Positions 1 to 7,953 of a DNA stretch of 64,000 nucleotides are shown here, piece by piece. Position numbers and translations under genes: made by a program. The stretch comes from Guyparkeria sp. SCN-R1 (lineage in GTDB: Bacteria; Pseudomonadota; Gammaproteobacteria; Halothiobacillales; Halothiobacillaceae). Positions within the stretch are counted from its first letter, which is position 1; every line of letters starts with the position of its first letter. The notes under the pieces are model-generated. The model was not told the DNA's origin and did no database searches. It saw only the letters and a list, made by a program, of their open reading frames with translations. Where the stretch lies: the NCBI RefSeq assembly GCF_003932495.1, contig NZ_QZMT01000002.1, forward strand, positions 62,001 through 126,000, written 5' to 3'.

Positions 1-63
1 GGCGGCAAGCTGTACAAGGCGTCCAAGGAAGTCAAGGTAACCATCGGTGGCTGCGGCGGCTAA
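1..63 (+). CDS. soxY: SoxY C-terminus (partial)
   Basis: Only the last 20 codons and the stop lie in the window. The peptide ends in the SoxY swinging-arm signature GGCGG, whose cysteine covalently carries the sulfur substrate during thiosulfate oxidation by the periplasmic Sox complex. soxZ follows 59 bases downstream, as usual for soxYZ. The 5' part is outside the window, so signal peptide and length cannot be judged. Confidence 0.93.
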   Translation, partial: GGKLYKASKEVKVTIGGCGG

Positions 64-122
64 TCAGCCTCTGAACCCGAAGTCATTGATTAAAGACAGA
101 TAACACCCAAGAGGTATAGATT

Positions 123-428
123 ATGTCTACTATCCGCATGCGCATTTCCCCGGCCGGTGACGTCCTGGACGTGAAGGCCCTGATCCGTCACCCAATGGAG
201 TCTGGCCTCCGCGAAGACAAGTCCACCGGCGAGAAGATCCCGGCTGACTACATCCAGAAGCTGGTTGTTGAAGTCAACGGCGAAGAAGTCATGGACGGCA
301 ACCTGTCGGAAGCCGTTTCCAAGAACCCCTACCTGAACATCAAGGTTCCGGGTAAGAAGGGTGACGAGGTCAAGATCTCTTGGTCCTCCAACACTGGTGA
401 CACCGACGAGGCTACCCAGGCTGCCTAA
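123..428 (+). CDS. soxZ: SoxZ, sulfur-carrier partner protein
   Basis: A 101-residue protein of the usual SoxZ length. SoxZ forms a heterodimer with SoxY and presents the SoxY-bound sulfur substrate to SoxAX, SoxB and SoxCD in the periplasm. It has no signal peptide of its own, as expected because SoxZ is co-exported with SoxY. The N-terminus (STIRMRI) and a lysine/glycine-rich IgG-like C-terminal half (around residues 70-90) fit the family. It follows soxY with a short gap and is closed by a strong terminator, so soxYZ ends its transcription unit here. This is the clearest evidence for a sulfur-oxidising host. Confidence 0.95.
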   Translation: MSTIRMRISPAGDVLDVKALIRHPMESGLREDKSTGEKIPADYIQKLVVEVNGEEVMDGNLSEAVSKNPYLNIKVPGKKGDEVKISWSSNTGDTDEATQAA

Positions 429-452
429 GGCAGACTGAACAGCCCGAAGGAC

Positions 453-480
453 AAGGCCCGCCACTCGGCGGGCCTTTTTT
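453..480 (+). terminator. Rho-independent terminator after soxYZ
   Basis: An 8-bp perfect GC stem (GGCCCGCC / GGCGGGCC) with a 4-base loop is followed directly by six T residues on the plus strand. It sits 25 bases after the soxZ stop and separates soxYZ from the oppositely oriented dtd gene. Confidence 0.92.
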
Positions 481-530
481 GTGCCTGACGTTTTTATCTC
501 GGCGGGACACAGCGCCCGCTTCCGGCACGC

Positions 531-983
531 TCAAGCGGACGGCGGCACTTGTAGCCAGAAGGTCACCGGTCCGTCATTAACCAGCTCCACCTGCATGTCG
601 GCACCAAAACGCCCGGTCGCCACCGCCCCGGGGTGCCGGCGGCTCAGCGAGTCGACGAAGACGCCGAACAGCCCTTCCGCCACATCGGGGGCGGCGGCCG
701 GGGTGAAACTGGGTCGATTGCCGCGACGGGTGTCCGCTGCCAGCGTGAATTGCGGCACGGCCAGCACCCCGCCCCCGGCCTGCTGTACGGATAGGTTCAT
801 CCGGCCGGCCTCGTCAGGAAACACGCGGTAGTTGAGCACGCGCTCGGCCAGTCGCTCGGCCTGGGCCGGCCCATCGCCCTGCTCGACCCCCACCAGGCAG
901 ACCAGCCCGACCCCGATTTCGCCGACCACCTCGTCATCCACCCGTACGGCACCCCGCCGCGCACGCTGGATCAGGCCGATCAT
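531..983 (-). CDS. dtd: D-aminoacyl-tRNA deacylase
   Basis: A 150-residue protein of the DTD family, which hydrolyses D-aminoacyl-tRNAs and so keeps D-amino acids out of translation; it acts as a cytoplasmic homodimer. The family's SQFTLxAD-type motif appears as [18 protein letters not shown] around residue 75, and the Gly-cisPro-type motif region as [10 protein letters not shown] near the C-terminus. The start lies inside the 3' end of the upstream pip gene (4-base overlap), indicating translational coupling. Confidence 0.93.
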   Translation of the reverse strand: MIGLIQRARRGAVRVDDEVVGEIGVGLVCLVGVEQGDGPAQAERLAERVLNYRVFPDEAGRMNLSVQQAGGGVLAVPQFTLAADTRRGNRPSFTPAAAPDVAEGLFGVFVDSLSRRHPGAVATGRFGADMQVELVNDGPVTFWLQVPPSA

Positions 984-1930
984 GAACGCGCCTCGTCGGC
1001 GAACCGGTCGGTGGCACGCACCAGCGAATCGACGATCCCCGCCTCGCTTGCGGCATGACCGGCGTCATCGATCACCTCGAACGTGGCGTTCGGCCAGCGC
1101 TCGTGCAGCGCGAAGGCCTGATCGACGGGACAGACCATGTCGTAGCGCCCGTGGACGATGTGCCCCGGAATATCGGCAAGGCGATCCATGCCATCGAGCA
1201 GCGGCGTCTCGAGGAACGAATCGTTCATGAAATAGTGGTTCTCGATCCGGGCGATCGACAGGGCGTGATGGGCATCGGCGAAGTAGTCCACCACCTCGGA
1301 TTCGGGCCGCAGCGTGGCGCAGCGTCCTTCCCACACCGACCAGGCCTTTGCTGCGTGGTATTGGGCGATCTGGTCATCGCCGTTGAGTCGACGGTGATAG
1401 GCAGCGACCAGGTCATCCCGCTCGTCGACGGGGATCGGCTCGAGGTAATCGCGCCAGTAATCGGGGAACACATGCGAGGCTCCATCCTGGTAGAACCAGC
1501 GGATGTCCTGCCGGCGACAGAGAAACACGCCCCGCAGGATCAACCCGCTCACCCGCTCGGGGTGGGCCTGGGCATAGGCCAGCGCCAGGGTCGAGCCCCA
1601 GGAACCACCGAAGACCAGCCAGCGGTCGATGCCCAGCGTTTCGCGCAGCACTTCCAGATCCGCGATCAGGTGGGCGGTCGTGTTGGCCTCCAGCCCGGCA
1701 TGCGGCGTCGAGCGGCCCGCACCGCGCTGGTCCGGCAGGATGATGCGGTAGCGGTCCGGGTCGAAGAACCGCCGGTGCATCGGGGTGCAACCCGCCCCCG
1801 GCCCGCCATGCAGGAACAGCACCGGCAGGCCGGTCAGTCGGCCGCATTCCTCGACATGCAGGACGTGCCCGTCGCCGACCGGCAAGCTGTGATTGACCAG
1901 GGGTTCGATCGGGGGATAGAGCGCACGCAT
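980..1930 (-). CDS. pip: Proline iminopeptidase
   Basis: A 316-residue alpha/beta-hydrolase of peptidase family S33 that releases N-terminal proline from peptides in the cytoplasm. Visible signatures are the family N-terminus (ALYPPIEP), the oxyanion-hole region LHGGPGAG around residue 40, the nucleophile elbow GGSWGS around residue 110, and a C-terminal aspartate/histidine region ([15 protein letters not shown]). Length matches the family. It is the first gene of a two-gene unit with dtd. The divergent region upstream contains a MITE-like fragment. Confidence 0.93.
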   Translation of the reverse strand: MRALYPPIEPLVNHSLPVGDGHVLHVEECGRLTGLPVLFLHGGPGAGCTPMHRRFFDPDRYRIILPDQRGAGRSTPHAGLEANTTAHLIADLEVLRETLGIDRWLVFGGSWGSTLALAYAQAHPERVSGLILRGVFLCRRQDIRWFYQDGASHVFPDYWRDYLEPIPVDERDDLVAAYHRRLNGDDQIAQYHAAKAWSVWEGRCATLRPESEVVDYFADAHHALSIARIENHYFMNDSFLETPLLDGMDRLADIPGHIVHGRYDMVCPVDQAFALHERWPNATFEVIDDAGHAASEAGIVDSLVRATDRFADEARS

Positions 1931-1984
1931 GCAGGCGGACCTCGATTGGCTGCGGTGGACGAACGGGCCAGTTGGCCGGAATCA

Positions 1985-2055
1985 GTCTAGGGAAACTCTG
2001 CACGAATGCCATACCGCTCTGCGTGCCTTGAGCCGGGCAGATGCAACGCCTGATC
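1985..2055 (+). repeat. Remnant of foldback MITE arm
   Basis: The stretch CTCTGCACGAATGCCAT through TGAGCCGGGCAG matches, base for base over most of about 60 positions, one arm of the 210-bp foldback element found at 53059-53269. The shared landmark is CTGAGCCGGGCAG / TTGAGCCGGGCAG followed by TGCAA. No second arm is visible nearby, so this is a truncated or decayed copy. It covers the start region of the small gene at 2041. Confidence 0.6.
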
Positions 2056-2283
2056 GAACTCAAGCGCGCCCTGGAAAAGGACATGGGGATCACGGTCGAC
2101 ATGTCTCGCTACGGCGTCGAACAACGCCTGCTGCGCCTCTCCCGGGCGAGCGAGGACCCGGCGGTGCAGGCCCTCGCCGCCTCGCTCGACCAGCCCACGA
2201 CCGCCGCCGAACCCGGCGATGCCGGCGAAGCCGGCCCTCGCATCCGCGGCTACTACCGCGGCCGCCCCATCTACGACGATTAA
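2041..2283 (+). CDS. Small hypothetical protein (80 aa)
   Basis: I do not recognise this protein. It has an N-terminal charged helix-forming stretch (residues 1-50, rich in Leu, Arg, Glu), an Ala/Pro/Glu linker, and a distinctive C-terminus ending RGYYRGRPIYDD. It has no signal peptide or membrane segment. Codon use is GC3-rich like its neighbours, which supports coding. The putative ATG sits within a MITE-like fragment (1985-2055), so promoter or start may derive from that element; a later internal start (Met19 or so) is possible. It lies on the same strand as ttcA, 83 bases upstream. Confidence 0.55.
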   Translation: MQRLIELKRALEKDMGITVDMSRYGVEQRLLRLSRASEDPAVQALAASLDQPTTAAEPGDAGEAGPRIRGYYRGRPIYDD

Positions 2284-2366
2284 CCCCGCGCGACCCGACG
2301 ACGTCGCGGCCAGATCACGACTGGTAAGATGGCCGTCCAACACCAACGACTCCATCGAGCCGTCGC

Positions 2367-3212
2367 ATGCCCGTCACCCTGAAGAACGATCCCGTCGATA
2401 TCGCCGACACGCCCAAGGCGCGCTGGGCAACGCCCGGCCGCGGCCTGCAGAAACAGGTGGCCCGCGCCGTGATGCACTACCAGATGCTGCATCACGGCGA
2501 CCGGGTGCTGCTGGGGCTGTCCGGCGGCAAGGACTCGCTCTCGCTGTTGCACATCCTGCGGCATATCCAGCGGCGCGCGCCGATCGATTTCGAGATCGCC
2601 GCGATCACCGTCGACCCGATGGTGCCCGGTTTCGACCCCGGCCCGATGGGTGAGTACCTGGCATCACTCGGCATACGCCACTACCGGGTGCAGGAAGACA
2701 TCGTATCGCTGGCCGACGAGCACATGAGCGGGGATTCCTACTGTTCGTTCTGCTCACGGCTCAAGCGCGGGCTGATCTATCGGCTCGCCCGCGAGGAAGG
2801 CTTCAATGTGCTGGCGCTGGCCCAGCACCTCGACGATCTTGCCGAGAGCTTCATGATGAGCGCGTTTCACGGCGGCAAGCTCAACACCATGAAGGCGCAC
2901 TACCTCAACGACGCCGGCGACGTGCGCATCATCCGCCCGCTGGTGGATGTGCGCGAATCCGCCCTGGTCGACTTCGCCCGCCGCTTCGAGCTGCCGGTGA
3001 TCAACGACAACTGCCCCGCCTGCTTTGCTATGCCCACCCAGCGCGAGCACTTCAAGCAGCTGCTCGCGACCGAGGAGCGGGACAACGGCCAGCTATTCCA
3101 CTCGCTCCGGTCGGCCATCGCGCCCTTGGTTGCCGATGGCGCCGATCGGGCCATTGCGCACGCTACCACTCACGCGACACCGGCCGCCCCGATTGCGGAC
3201 AACCACGCGTGA
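2367..3212 (+). CDS. ttcA: tRNA 2-thiocytidine(32) synthetase TtcA
   Basis: A 281-residue PP-loop ATPase. TtcA adenylates C32 of certain tRNAs and replaces oxygen with sulfur using an Fe-S cluster. The ATP-binding motif SGGKDS is at residues 52-57. The cluster-binding CxxC (CSFC) is at about 126-129, and the third cysteine lies in NDNCPACF around 215. It overlaps the following acyltransferase gene by four bases, so the two are probably co-translated although functionally unrelated. Length is slightly below the enteric enzyme (about 310). Confidence 0.94.
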   Translation: MPVTLKNDPVDIADTPKARWATPGRGLQKQVARAVMHYQMLHHGDRVLLGLSGGKDSLSLLHILRHIQRRAPIDFEIAAITVDPMVPGFDPGPMGEYLASLGIRHYRVQEDIVSLADEHMSGDSYCSFCSRLKRGLIYRLAREEGFNVLALAQHLDDLAESFMMSAFHGGKLNTMKAHYLNDAGDVRIIRPLVDVRESALVDFARRFELPVINDNCPACFAMPTQREHFKQLLATEERDNGQLFHSLRSAIAPLVADGADRAIAHATTHATPAAPIADNHA

Positions 3213-4147
3213 GCAAGCGACGCGACACCGCCCGGTACCGCTGGCGCGGCCAACTACGATTGGCCGCCGCGCGTACCGTGCTCACCGGCCTGGGTTGGCT
3301 ATCGCTGCCGGCCGCCCAGCGAATGGGCATCTGGATGGGCAAACTTGCGTGGCTCATGCACGGATCGATGCGGCGAACGGTCGAGAGCAATCTTGCCCTG
3401 TGCCTGCCGGAGAAGGACGAGGCGGAACGCGAGGCCCTTGCCAGGCAAACCCTGATCGAAACGGGCAAGGGGCTGTTCGAAACCGGTCCGATCTGGCGCT
3501 GGCCACGCGAGCGCGTCGAGGCGATGATGATCGACATGCCCGGCTTCGAGCGGATCGAGCAGGCCTTGTCCGAGGGGCGTGGTGCAATACTGCTGGGGCC
3601 TCACCTGGGCAACTGGGAGTTCGGCGGACTGATGACCGCCGCACGGGTGCCGACGACCGTCATGTACCGCCCGCCACGCGAACCCACCATGGAGCGATTA
3701 CTGGTAGAGGCACGATCCCGCTTCGGCGCTTCGATGGCCCCGGCCAATCTCGGCGGGGTGCGGCAGGCACTGCGTGCGCTCAAGCGCGGCGAACTGGTCG
3801 CCATCCTGCCCGATCAGGCGCCACGACATGGTGAGGGGGTGACCGCACCGTTCTTCGGTCAGCCGGCACTGACCATGACGCTGATCCGCACGCTGACACA
3901 ACGCACCGGCGCACCCGCCTTCACGGGCTGGGCCGAGCGGCTGCCCGATGCCGGCGGATTTCGCATCCACTACACGCCGGTCACCGAGCCCATCGGCCAC
4001 GAGGACGCCGTCGAGGCCGCCGCGGCCCTCAACCGCGAGGTCGAGCGAGTCGTGCGGATCAAGCCCAGCCAGTACCAGTGGACCTACCGGCGCTTTCGAC
4101 GCCAGGCCAGCGGCCGGGTCCGGCGCGAGCAGCGCCAGAAAGGCTGA
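3209..4147 (+). CDS. Lipid A acyltransferase, LpxL/HtrB family (copy 1)
   Basis: A 312-residue late lipid A acyltransferase that transfers a fatty acyl chain from acyl-ACP to the lipid A precursor at the inner membrane. The catalytic HX4E motif is HLGNWE (His132, Glu137), and the second conserved block PDQAPRHGEGVTAPFFG follows near 200. The start is GTG inside the ttcA stop (overlap of four). A paralogue lies convergently at 4172-5110; which of the two is LpxL-like or LpxM-like cannot be settled from sequence alone. Confidence 0.88.
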   Translation: MSKRRDTARYRWRGQLRLAAARTVLTGLGWLSLPAAQRMGIWMGKLAWLMHGSMRRTVESNLALCLPEKDEAEREALARQTLIETGKGLFETGPIWRWPRERVEAMMIDMPGFERIEQALSEGRGAILLGPHLGNWEFGGLMTAARVPTTVMYRPPREPTMERLLVEARSRFGASMAPANLGGVRQALRALKRGELVAILPDQAPRHGEGVTAPFFGQPALTMTLIRTLTQRTGAPAFTGWAERLPDAGGFRIHYTPVTEPIGHEDAVEAAAALNREVERVVRIKPSQYQWTYRRFRRQASGRVRREQRQKG

Positions 4148-4171
4148 CGACAGGCGTCAGGCGCCAGCCGG

Positions 4172-5110
4172 TCAGTCCCGATATCGATCGTCCTCGCCCG
4201 GCGGCGTGGTCTTGAAGTACTTGAGCGACCACATCAGCTGGGCCGGGTCATCGACCACCAACTCCTCGATCACGCGATTGATCGCCGTGGCCGCCTCGCG
4301 GTCGTTGCCCGCGGGCAAGTCGACCGGCTCGAGGAATCGCAACCGATACCGCCCCGTGACCTCGTCGAGCTGACCGATCACCGGATAGACCGTCCGGCGG
4401 CTGGCCCGCGCCAGCTTGCCCGCAAGCGGCAGGGTCGCCTTTTCCACGCCGAAGAATGGCGCGAAGATGCTGTGCTCGGCGCCCAGATCTTCGTCGGCGA
4501 TATAGAAGAAACTCCGCCCCGACCTCAGGGCGCGCAGGTGCGGCCCCATGCCGCGCGAACGCGGCAACGCCTCGGTGCCGTGCCGGGTGCGCATCCCGCC
4601 GAACCACCAGTCGATCACCGGGTTGTCGGCGAAGGGCTTGTAGATGGTCGAGCCCTCGACCGTCTCGGCCAACATGGCCGCGGCCCACTCCAATCCGACG
4701 CTGTGCACGGTCAGGATCAGGCCGGGCTCGGCACGCAGCCGGTCGAGAACCGCCTGTCCCTCCACCTCGGTCTGACGGGTCAGCTCGCCGCGGCGGGCAC
4801 GACGGATGCGCCCGAGATCCAGCAGCGCAAGCATGTGCCGATCCAGATACTGACGCAGCCATTGTTCGCGGGTCTCAGCCGTCTGATGCGGGAAACACAG
4901 CCGCAGGTTGGTGGCGATGATGCCGACCCGGCGCGGGTTGAGACGGCGGTAAAGCCCGGCAAGCACCCATGCCGCGCCACGGCGCAGCGGGTGCCCGCCA
5001 ACAGCCAGCAGGCGCAGCAGGCCGATCCCCAGCCAGGTGGGCCAATAACGCGGTGCGAGCAGTCGGCGACGAAACACCGGCGGCCCGACGGTGCCACTGC
5101 TCGGGCTCAT
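4172..5110 (-). CDS. Lipid A acyltransferase, LpxL/LpxM family (copy 2)
   Basis: A 312-residue second member of the lysophospholipid/lipid A acyltransferase family. The catalytic motif is HSVGLE (His136, Glu141), followed by the ADEDLGAEHSIFAPFFG block that corresponds to the DxDxG...FxPFF segment of LpxL/LpxM. The true start is the ATG overlapping the trkH stop (ATGA), giving the same length as copy 1; the open frame continues upstream only as an artefact inside trkH. It is the last gene of the def-to-trkH run and converges with copy 1. It diverges more from LpxL than copy 1, so a different acyl position is plausible. Confidence 0.85.
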   Translation of the reverse strand: MSPSSGTVGPPVFRRRLLAPRYWPTWLGIGLLRLLAVGGHPLRRGAAWVLAGLYRRLNPRRVGIIATNLRLCFPHQTAETREQWLRQYLDRHMLALLDLGRIRRARRGELTRQTEVEGQAVLDRLRAEPGLILTVHSVGLEWAAAMLAETVEGSTIYKPFADNPVIDWWFGGMRTRHGTEALPRSRGMGPHLRALRSGRSFFYIADEDLGAEHSIFAPFFGVEKATLPLAGKLARASRRTVYPVIGQLDEVTGRYRLRFLEPVDLPAGNDREAATAINRVIEELVVDDPAQLMWSLKYFKTTPPGEDDRYRD

Positions 5111-6558
5111 CGCCGCCAGAACATCGGCAACAGGATGGCCAGCACGGTGAAGATCTCGAGGCGCCCGAGGATCATCGCCAGCATGCCCAGCCACAGCACC
5201 GTATCCGACTCCGAGGCGAAATTGCTGGCCACCGAGCCGATGCCCGGGCCGAGGTTGGCCAGGGTGGCGAGCACCGCGCCCAGGGCGGACTCGATGTCCA
5301 TGCCGGTGAACAGCATGGCGAAGAAGAAGAACAGGAAGGTGAACATCCACGCGGCAAAGAAGGCCCAGACCGCGCTGATCACACTGGGGTCGAGTGGACG
5401 TCCGCTCAGGCGGATGACGAACACCGCGTGCGGATGGATCAGGCGGCGTATCTCGTGAAAGCCCTGACGGGCCAGCAGCATGACGCGCACCGATTTCATC
5501 CCGCCGGTGGTCGAGCCGGCACAGCCACCAATCACGGTGGTCATCACCAGCAGCAGCATCAGGAACGGCCCGTAGGCGGTGTGATCGGTGGCGGTGTAGC
5601 CGGTGGTCGTGGCGAAGGAAACCAGGTTGAACAGGTTCAGGCGCACCGTGTCGAGCCAGCTGCCCTCCGGCCAGTTGGCCAGGAAGAACGCCACCACCAT
5701 CGCCGCGACCGCGGCCATCCAGCCGAGGAAAAAGCGCACCTCGGCACTGCGCCAGTAGGCACGCAGCGAGCCATGCCGAAGCGCGATGAAGTGCAGCGCC
5801 ATCGGCAGCGCCCCGAGGATCATGAAGACCATGGCCGTGACTTCCATGGTCGGGTTCTGGAAATAGCCGAAACTCGCGTCGTGGGTGGAGAACCCGCCGG
5901 TCGCCACGGTGGTAAAGGAGTGACTGACGGCATCGAACCAGCTCATGCCCTCGATCTTGTAGACCAGCGCACAGAGCACCGTGATGCCGGTATAGACCAG
6001 CCAGAGCACCTTGGCGGTCTCGGATATGCGGCCCGACAGGCGCGAATCCTTGATCGGACCGGTCATCTCGCCCTTGTACAGCTGCATGCCGCCCACACCC
6101 AGCAGCGGCAGAAAGGCCACCACCAGCACGATGATCCCCAACCCGCCAAGCCATTGGAGTTGCTGACGGTAGAACAGTAATGAGCGCGGCAGCTCATCGA
6201 GCCCCGTGATCACCGTCGCGCCGGTGGTGGTGATACCCGAGACCGACTCGAACACCGCCTGCGTAAAGCTCAAGCCCAGGTCCGGCTGCAGGTAGATCGG
6301 TGTCGAACCGATCAGGCCCAGCACGACCCAGAACGACACCACGATCAGCAGCCCGTCACGCAGCTTCATCTCACGGCGGTAGTTGCGCGTCAGCCCCCAG
6401 AGAACGCCACCGAGCGTCACGCTGATGACGAAACTCAGGACAAAGGGCGTGAGGTTGGTATCCCCCATGACCCAGCCCACCAGCCACGGCGGGATGAAGG
6501 TCAGGCCGAAGACCATCAGGAGGATCCCGAGAATACGGATGACGATCAGAAATTGCAT
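5107..6558 (-). CDS. trkH: Trk potassium uptake channel subunit TrkH
   Basis: A 483-residue polytopic inner-membrane protein of the TrkH/TrkG/KtrB superfamily, which forms the K+-conducting pore. Selectivity-loop-like segments with conserved glycines are visible (SGITTTGATVITG near 110, TVATGGFST near 220, TTTGYTATDHT near 320, LANLGPGIGSV near 435), i.e. four pore repeats. It lies downstream of trkA, so both parts of a Trk system are encoded together, which is useful for osmoadaptation. Its stop overlaps the acyltransferase start. Confidence 0.94.
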   Translation of the reverse strand: MQFLIVIRILGILLMVFGLTFIPPWLVGWVMGDTNLTPFVLSFVISVTLGGVLWGLTRNYRREMKLRDGLLIVVSFWVVLGLIGSTPIYLQPDLGLSFTQAVFESVSGITTTGATVITGLDELPRSLLFYRQQLQWLGGLGIIVLVVAFLPLLGVGGMQLYKGEMTGPIKDSRLSGRISETAKVLWLVYTGITVLCALVYKIEGMSWFDAVSHSFTTVATGGFSTHDASFGYFQNPTMEVTAMVFMILGALPMALHFIALRHGSLRAYWRSAEVRFFLGWMAAVAAMVVAFFLANWPEGSWLDTVRLNLFNLVSFATTTGYTATDHTAYGPFLMLLLVMTTVIGGCAGSTTGGMKSVRVMLLARQGFHEIRRLIHPHAVFVIRLSGRPLDPSVISAVWAFFAAWMFTFLFFFFAMLFTGMDIESALGAVLATLANLGPGIGSVASNFASESDTVLWLGMLAMILGRLEIFTVLAILLPMFWRR

Positions 6559-6576
6559 TGGAGCTCGCTGCCGACC

Positions 6577-7953
6577 CTAGAAAAAGCCGAAGCCGACCGA
6601 GAACAACTGCTCGATTTCGCCGATGCGGCGCTTGTCGGTCAGGAACAGCACCACGTGGTCATCCGACCGGATCACGGTGTCGTGGTGGGCAATCAGGACT
6701 TCATCGTCGCGCAGGATTGCCCCGATGGTGGTGCCGCGCGGCAGATTCAGCGCGTCGATGCGCCGGCCGACCACCCGCGAAGTGCTCTCGTCGCCACGGG
6801 CGATGATCTCGATCGCCTCGGCCGCGCCACGGCGCAGGGAATACACGCTGACCACGTCACCACGCCGCAGGTGCGTCAACACCTCGCCGATGGTGATCTG
6901 GTGAGGCGAGAGGGCAATGTCGATGCTGCCCATCTCGATCAAGTCAACGTACTCGGTGCGGTTGACGATGCACATCGCCCGCCGCGCCCCGAGACGCTTG
7001 GCCAGCATGGCGGCGAGGATATTGTCCTCGTCGTCGTTGGTCAGGGCCAGGAAGACGTCCATGTCCTCGATGTTCTCTTCCTCGAGCAGTTCCGTGTCCG
7101 AGGCATTGCCCGAGAGCACGATGCTGCGATCGAGGGAAGCCGACAGTTCACGCGCTCGGCGCAGGTTGTGACTGATCAGCTTGACCTGGTAATCGTCCTC
7201 GAGCTTGCCGGCCAGCGCCCCGCCGATGTTGCCGCCGCCGGCGATCATGATGCGCTTGTAGGGCTTGTCGAGCGGGCGCATCACGCTCATCACGCGGCGG
7301 ATGTCGCTCTTCCTGGCCAGGAAGAACACCTCGTCGCCGGCCAGCAGGCGGGTGTCGCCCTCGGGGGGGACCGAGGTCTCGTGTCGGTAGATCGCCGCCA
7401 CCCGCGCCTCGATGCCCGGCAGCAAATCACGCAAGCGGTGGATGGGCTCGCCCACCATGGGCCCGCCGCGGTCGACCTCCATGCCGATCAGCAACAGCCT
7501 GCCGTCGCCGAATTCGCGCACCTGCAGGGCATCTGGGTACTGGATCAGCCGGGCGATGTAGTCCTTGATCAGCCGCTCGGGGCTGATGATGAAGTCGACC
7601 GGGATCGCCGCGTTGTCGAACAACGCCGGGTGATCCTGGTAGTCGGTGACCCGGATCCGCGCGACCTTGGTGGGCGTGTGGAACAGCGTCCAGGCGATCT
7701 GGCAGGCGAGCATGTTGGTTTCATCCGAATGCGTCACCGCGATCAGGATGTCGGCATCGGCCGCACCCGCCTCCTGGAGCACGCTGGGCTGCGAGCCCAG
7801 GCCGGTCACCGTGCGGATATCGAGCCGTTCCTGAAGCCAGTTGAGCGCCTCGACGTCGGTATCGACCACCGTGACCGAGTTGTCGGTTTCGGTCGCCAGC
7901 GCGGTCGCCACCGAACTGCCGACCTGGCCGGCTCCCAGCACGATCACCTTCAT
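6577..7953 (-). CDS. trkA: Trk system regulatory NAD-binding subunit TrkA
   Basis: A 458-residue cytoplasmic protein with the classical duplicated layout RCK-N, RCK-C, RCK-N, RCK-C. The two Rossmann nucleotide-binding motifs are GAGQVGSSVA near residue 6 and AGGGNIGGALA near 235. TrkA binds NAD(H) or nucleotides and gates TrkH. The start overlaps the 3' end of ntrX by four bases and trkH follows 18 bases after the stop, so the genes are tightly linked. Length matches E. coli TrkA (458). Confidence 0.95.
   Translation of the reverse strand: MKVIVLGAGQVGSSVATALATETDNSVTVVDTDVEALNWLQERLDIRTVTGLGSQPSVLQEAGAADADILIAVTHSDETNMLACQIAWTLFHTPTKVARIRVTDYQDHPALFDNAAIPVDFIISPERLIKDYIARLIQYPDALQVREFGDGRLLLIGMEVDRGGPMVGEPIHRLRDLLPGIEARVAAIYRHETSVPPEGDTRLLAGDEVFFLARKSDIRRVMSVMRPLDKPYKRIMIAGGGNIGGALAGKLEDDYQVKLISHNLRRARELSASLDRSIVLSGNASDTELLEEENIEDMDVFLALTNDDEDNILAAMLAKRLGARRAMCIVNRTEYVDLIEMGSIDIALSPHQITIGEVLTHLRRGDVVSVYSLRRGAAEAIEIIARGDESTSRVVGRRIDALNLPRGTTIGAILRDDEVLIAHHDTVIRSDDHVVLFLTDKRRIGEIEQLFSVGFGFF

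Noticed and set aside
4172-6154. A 660-codon open frame on the minus strand.
   Set aside because: Its first half is the antisense-frame shadow of trkH; only the part from the ATG at 5110 matches an acyltransferase.
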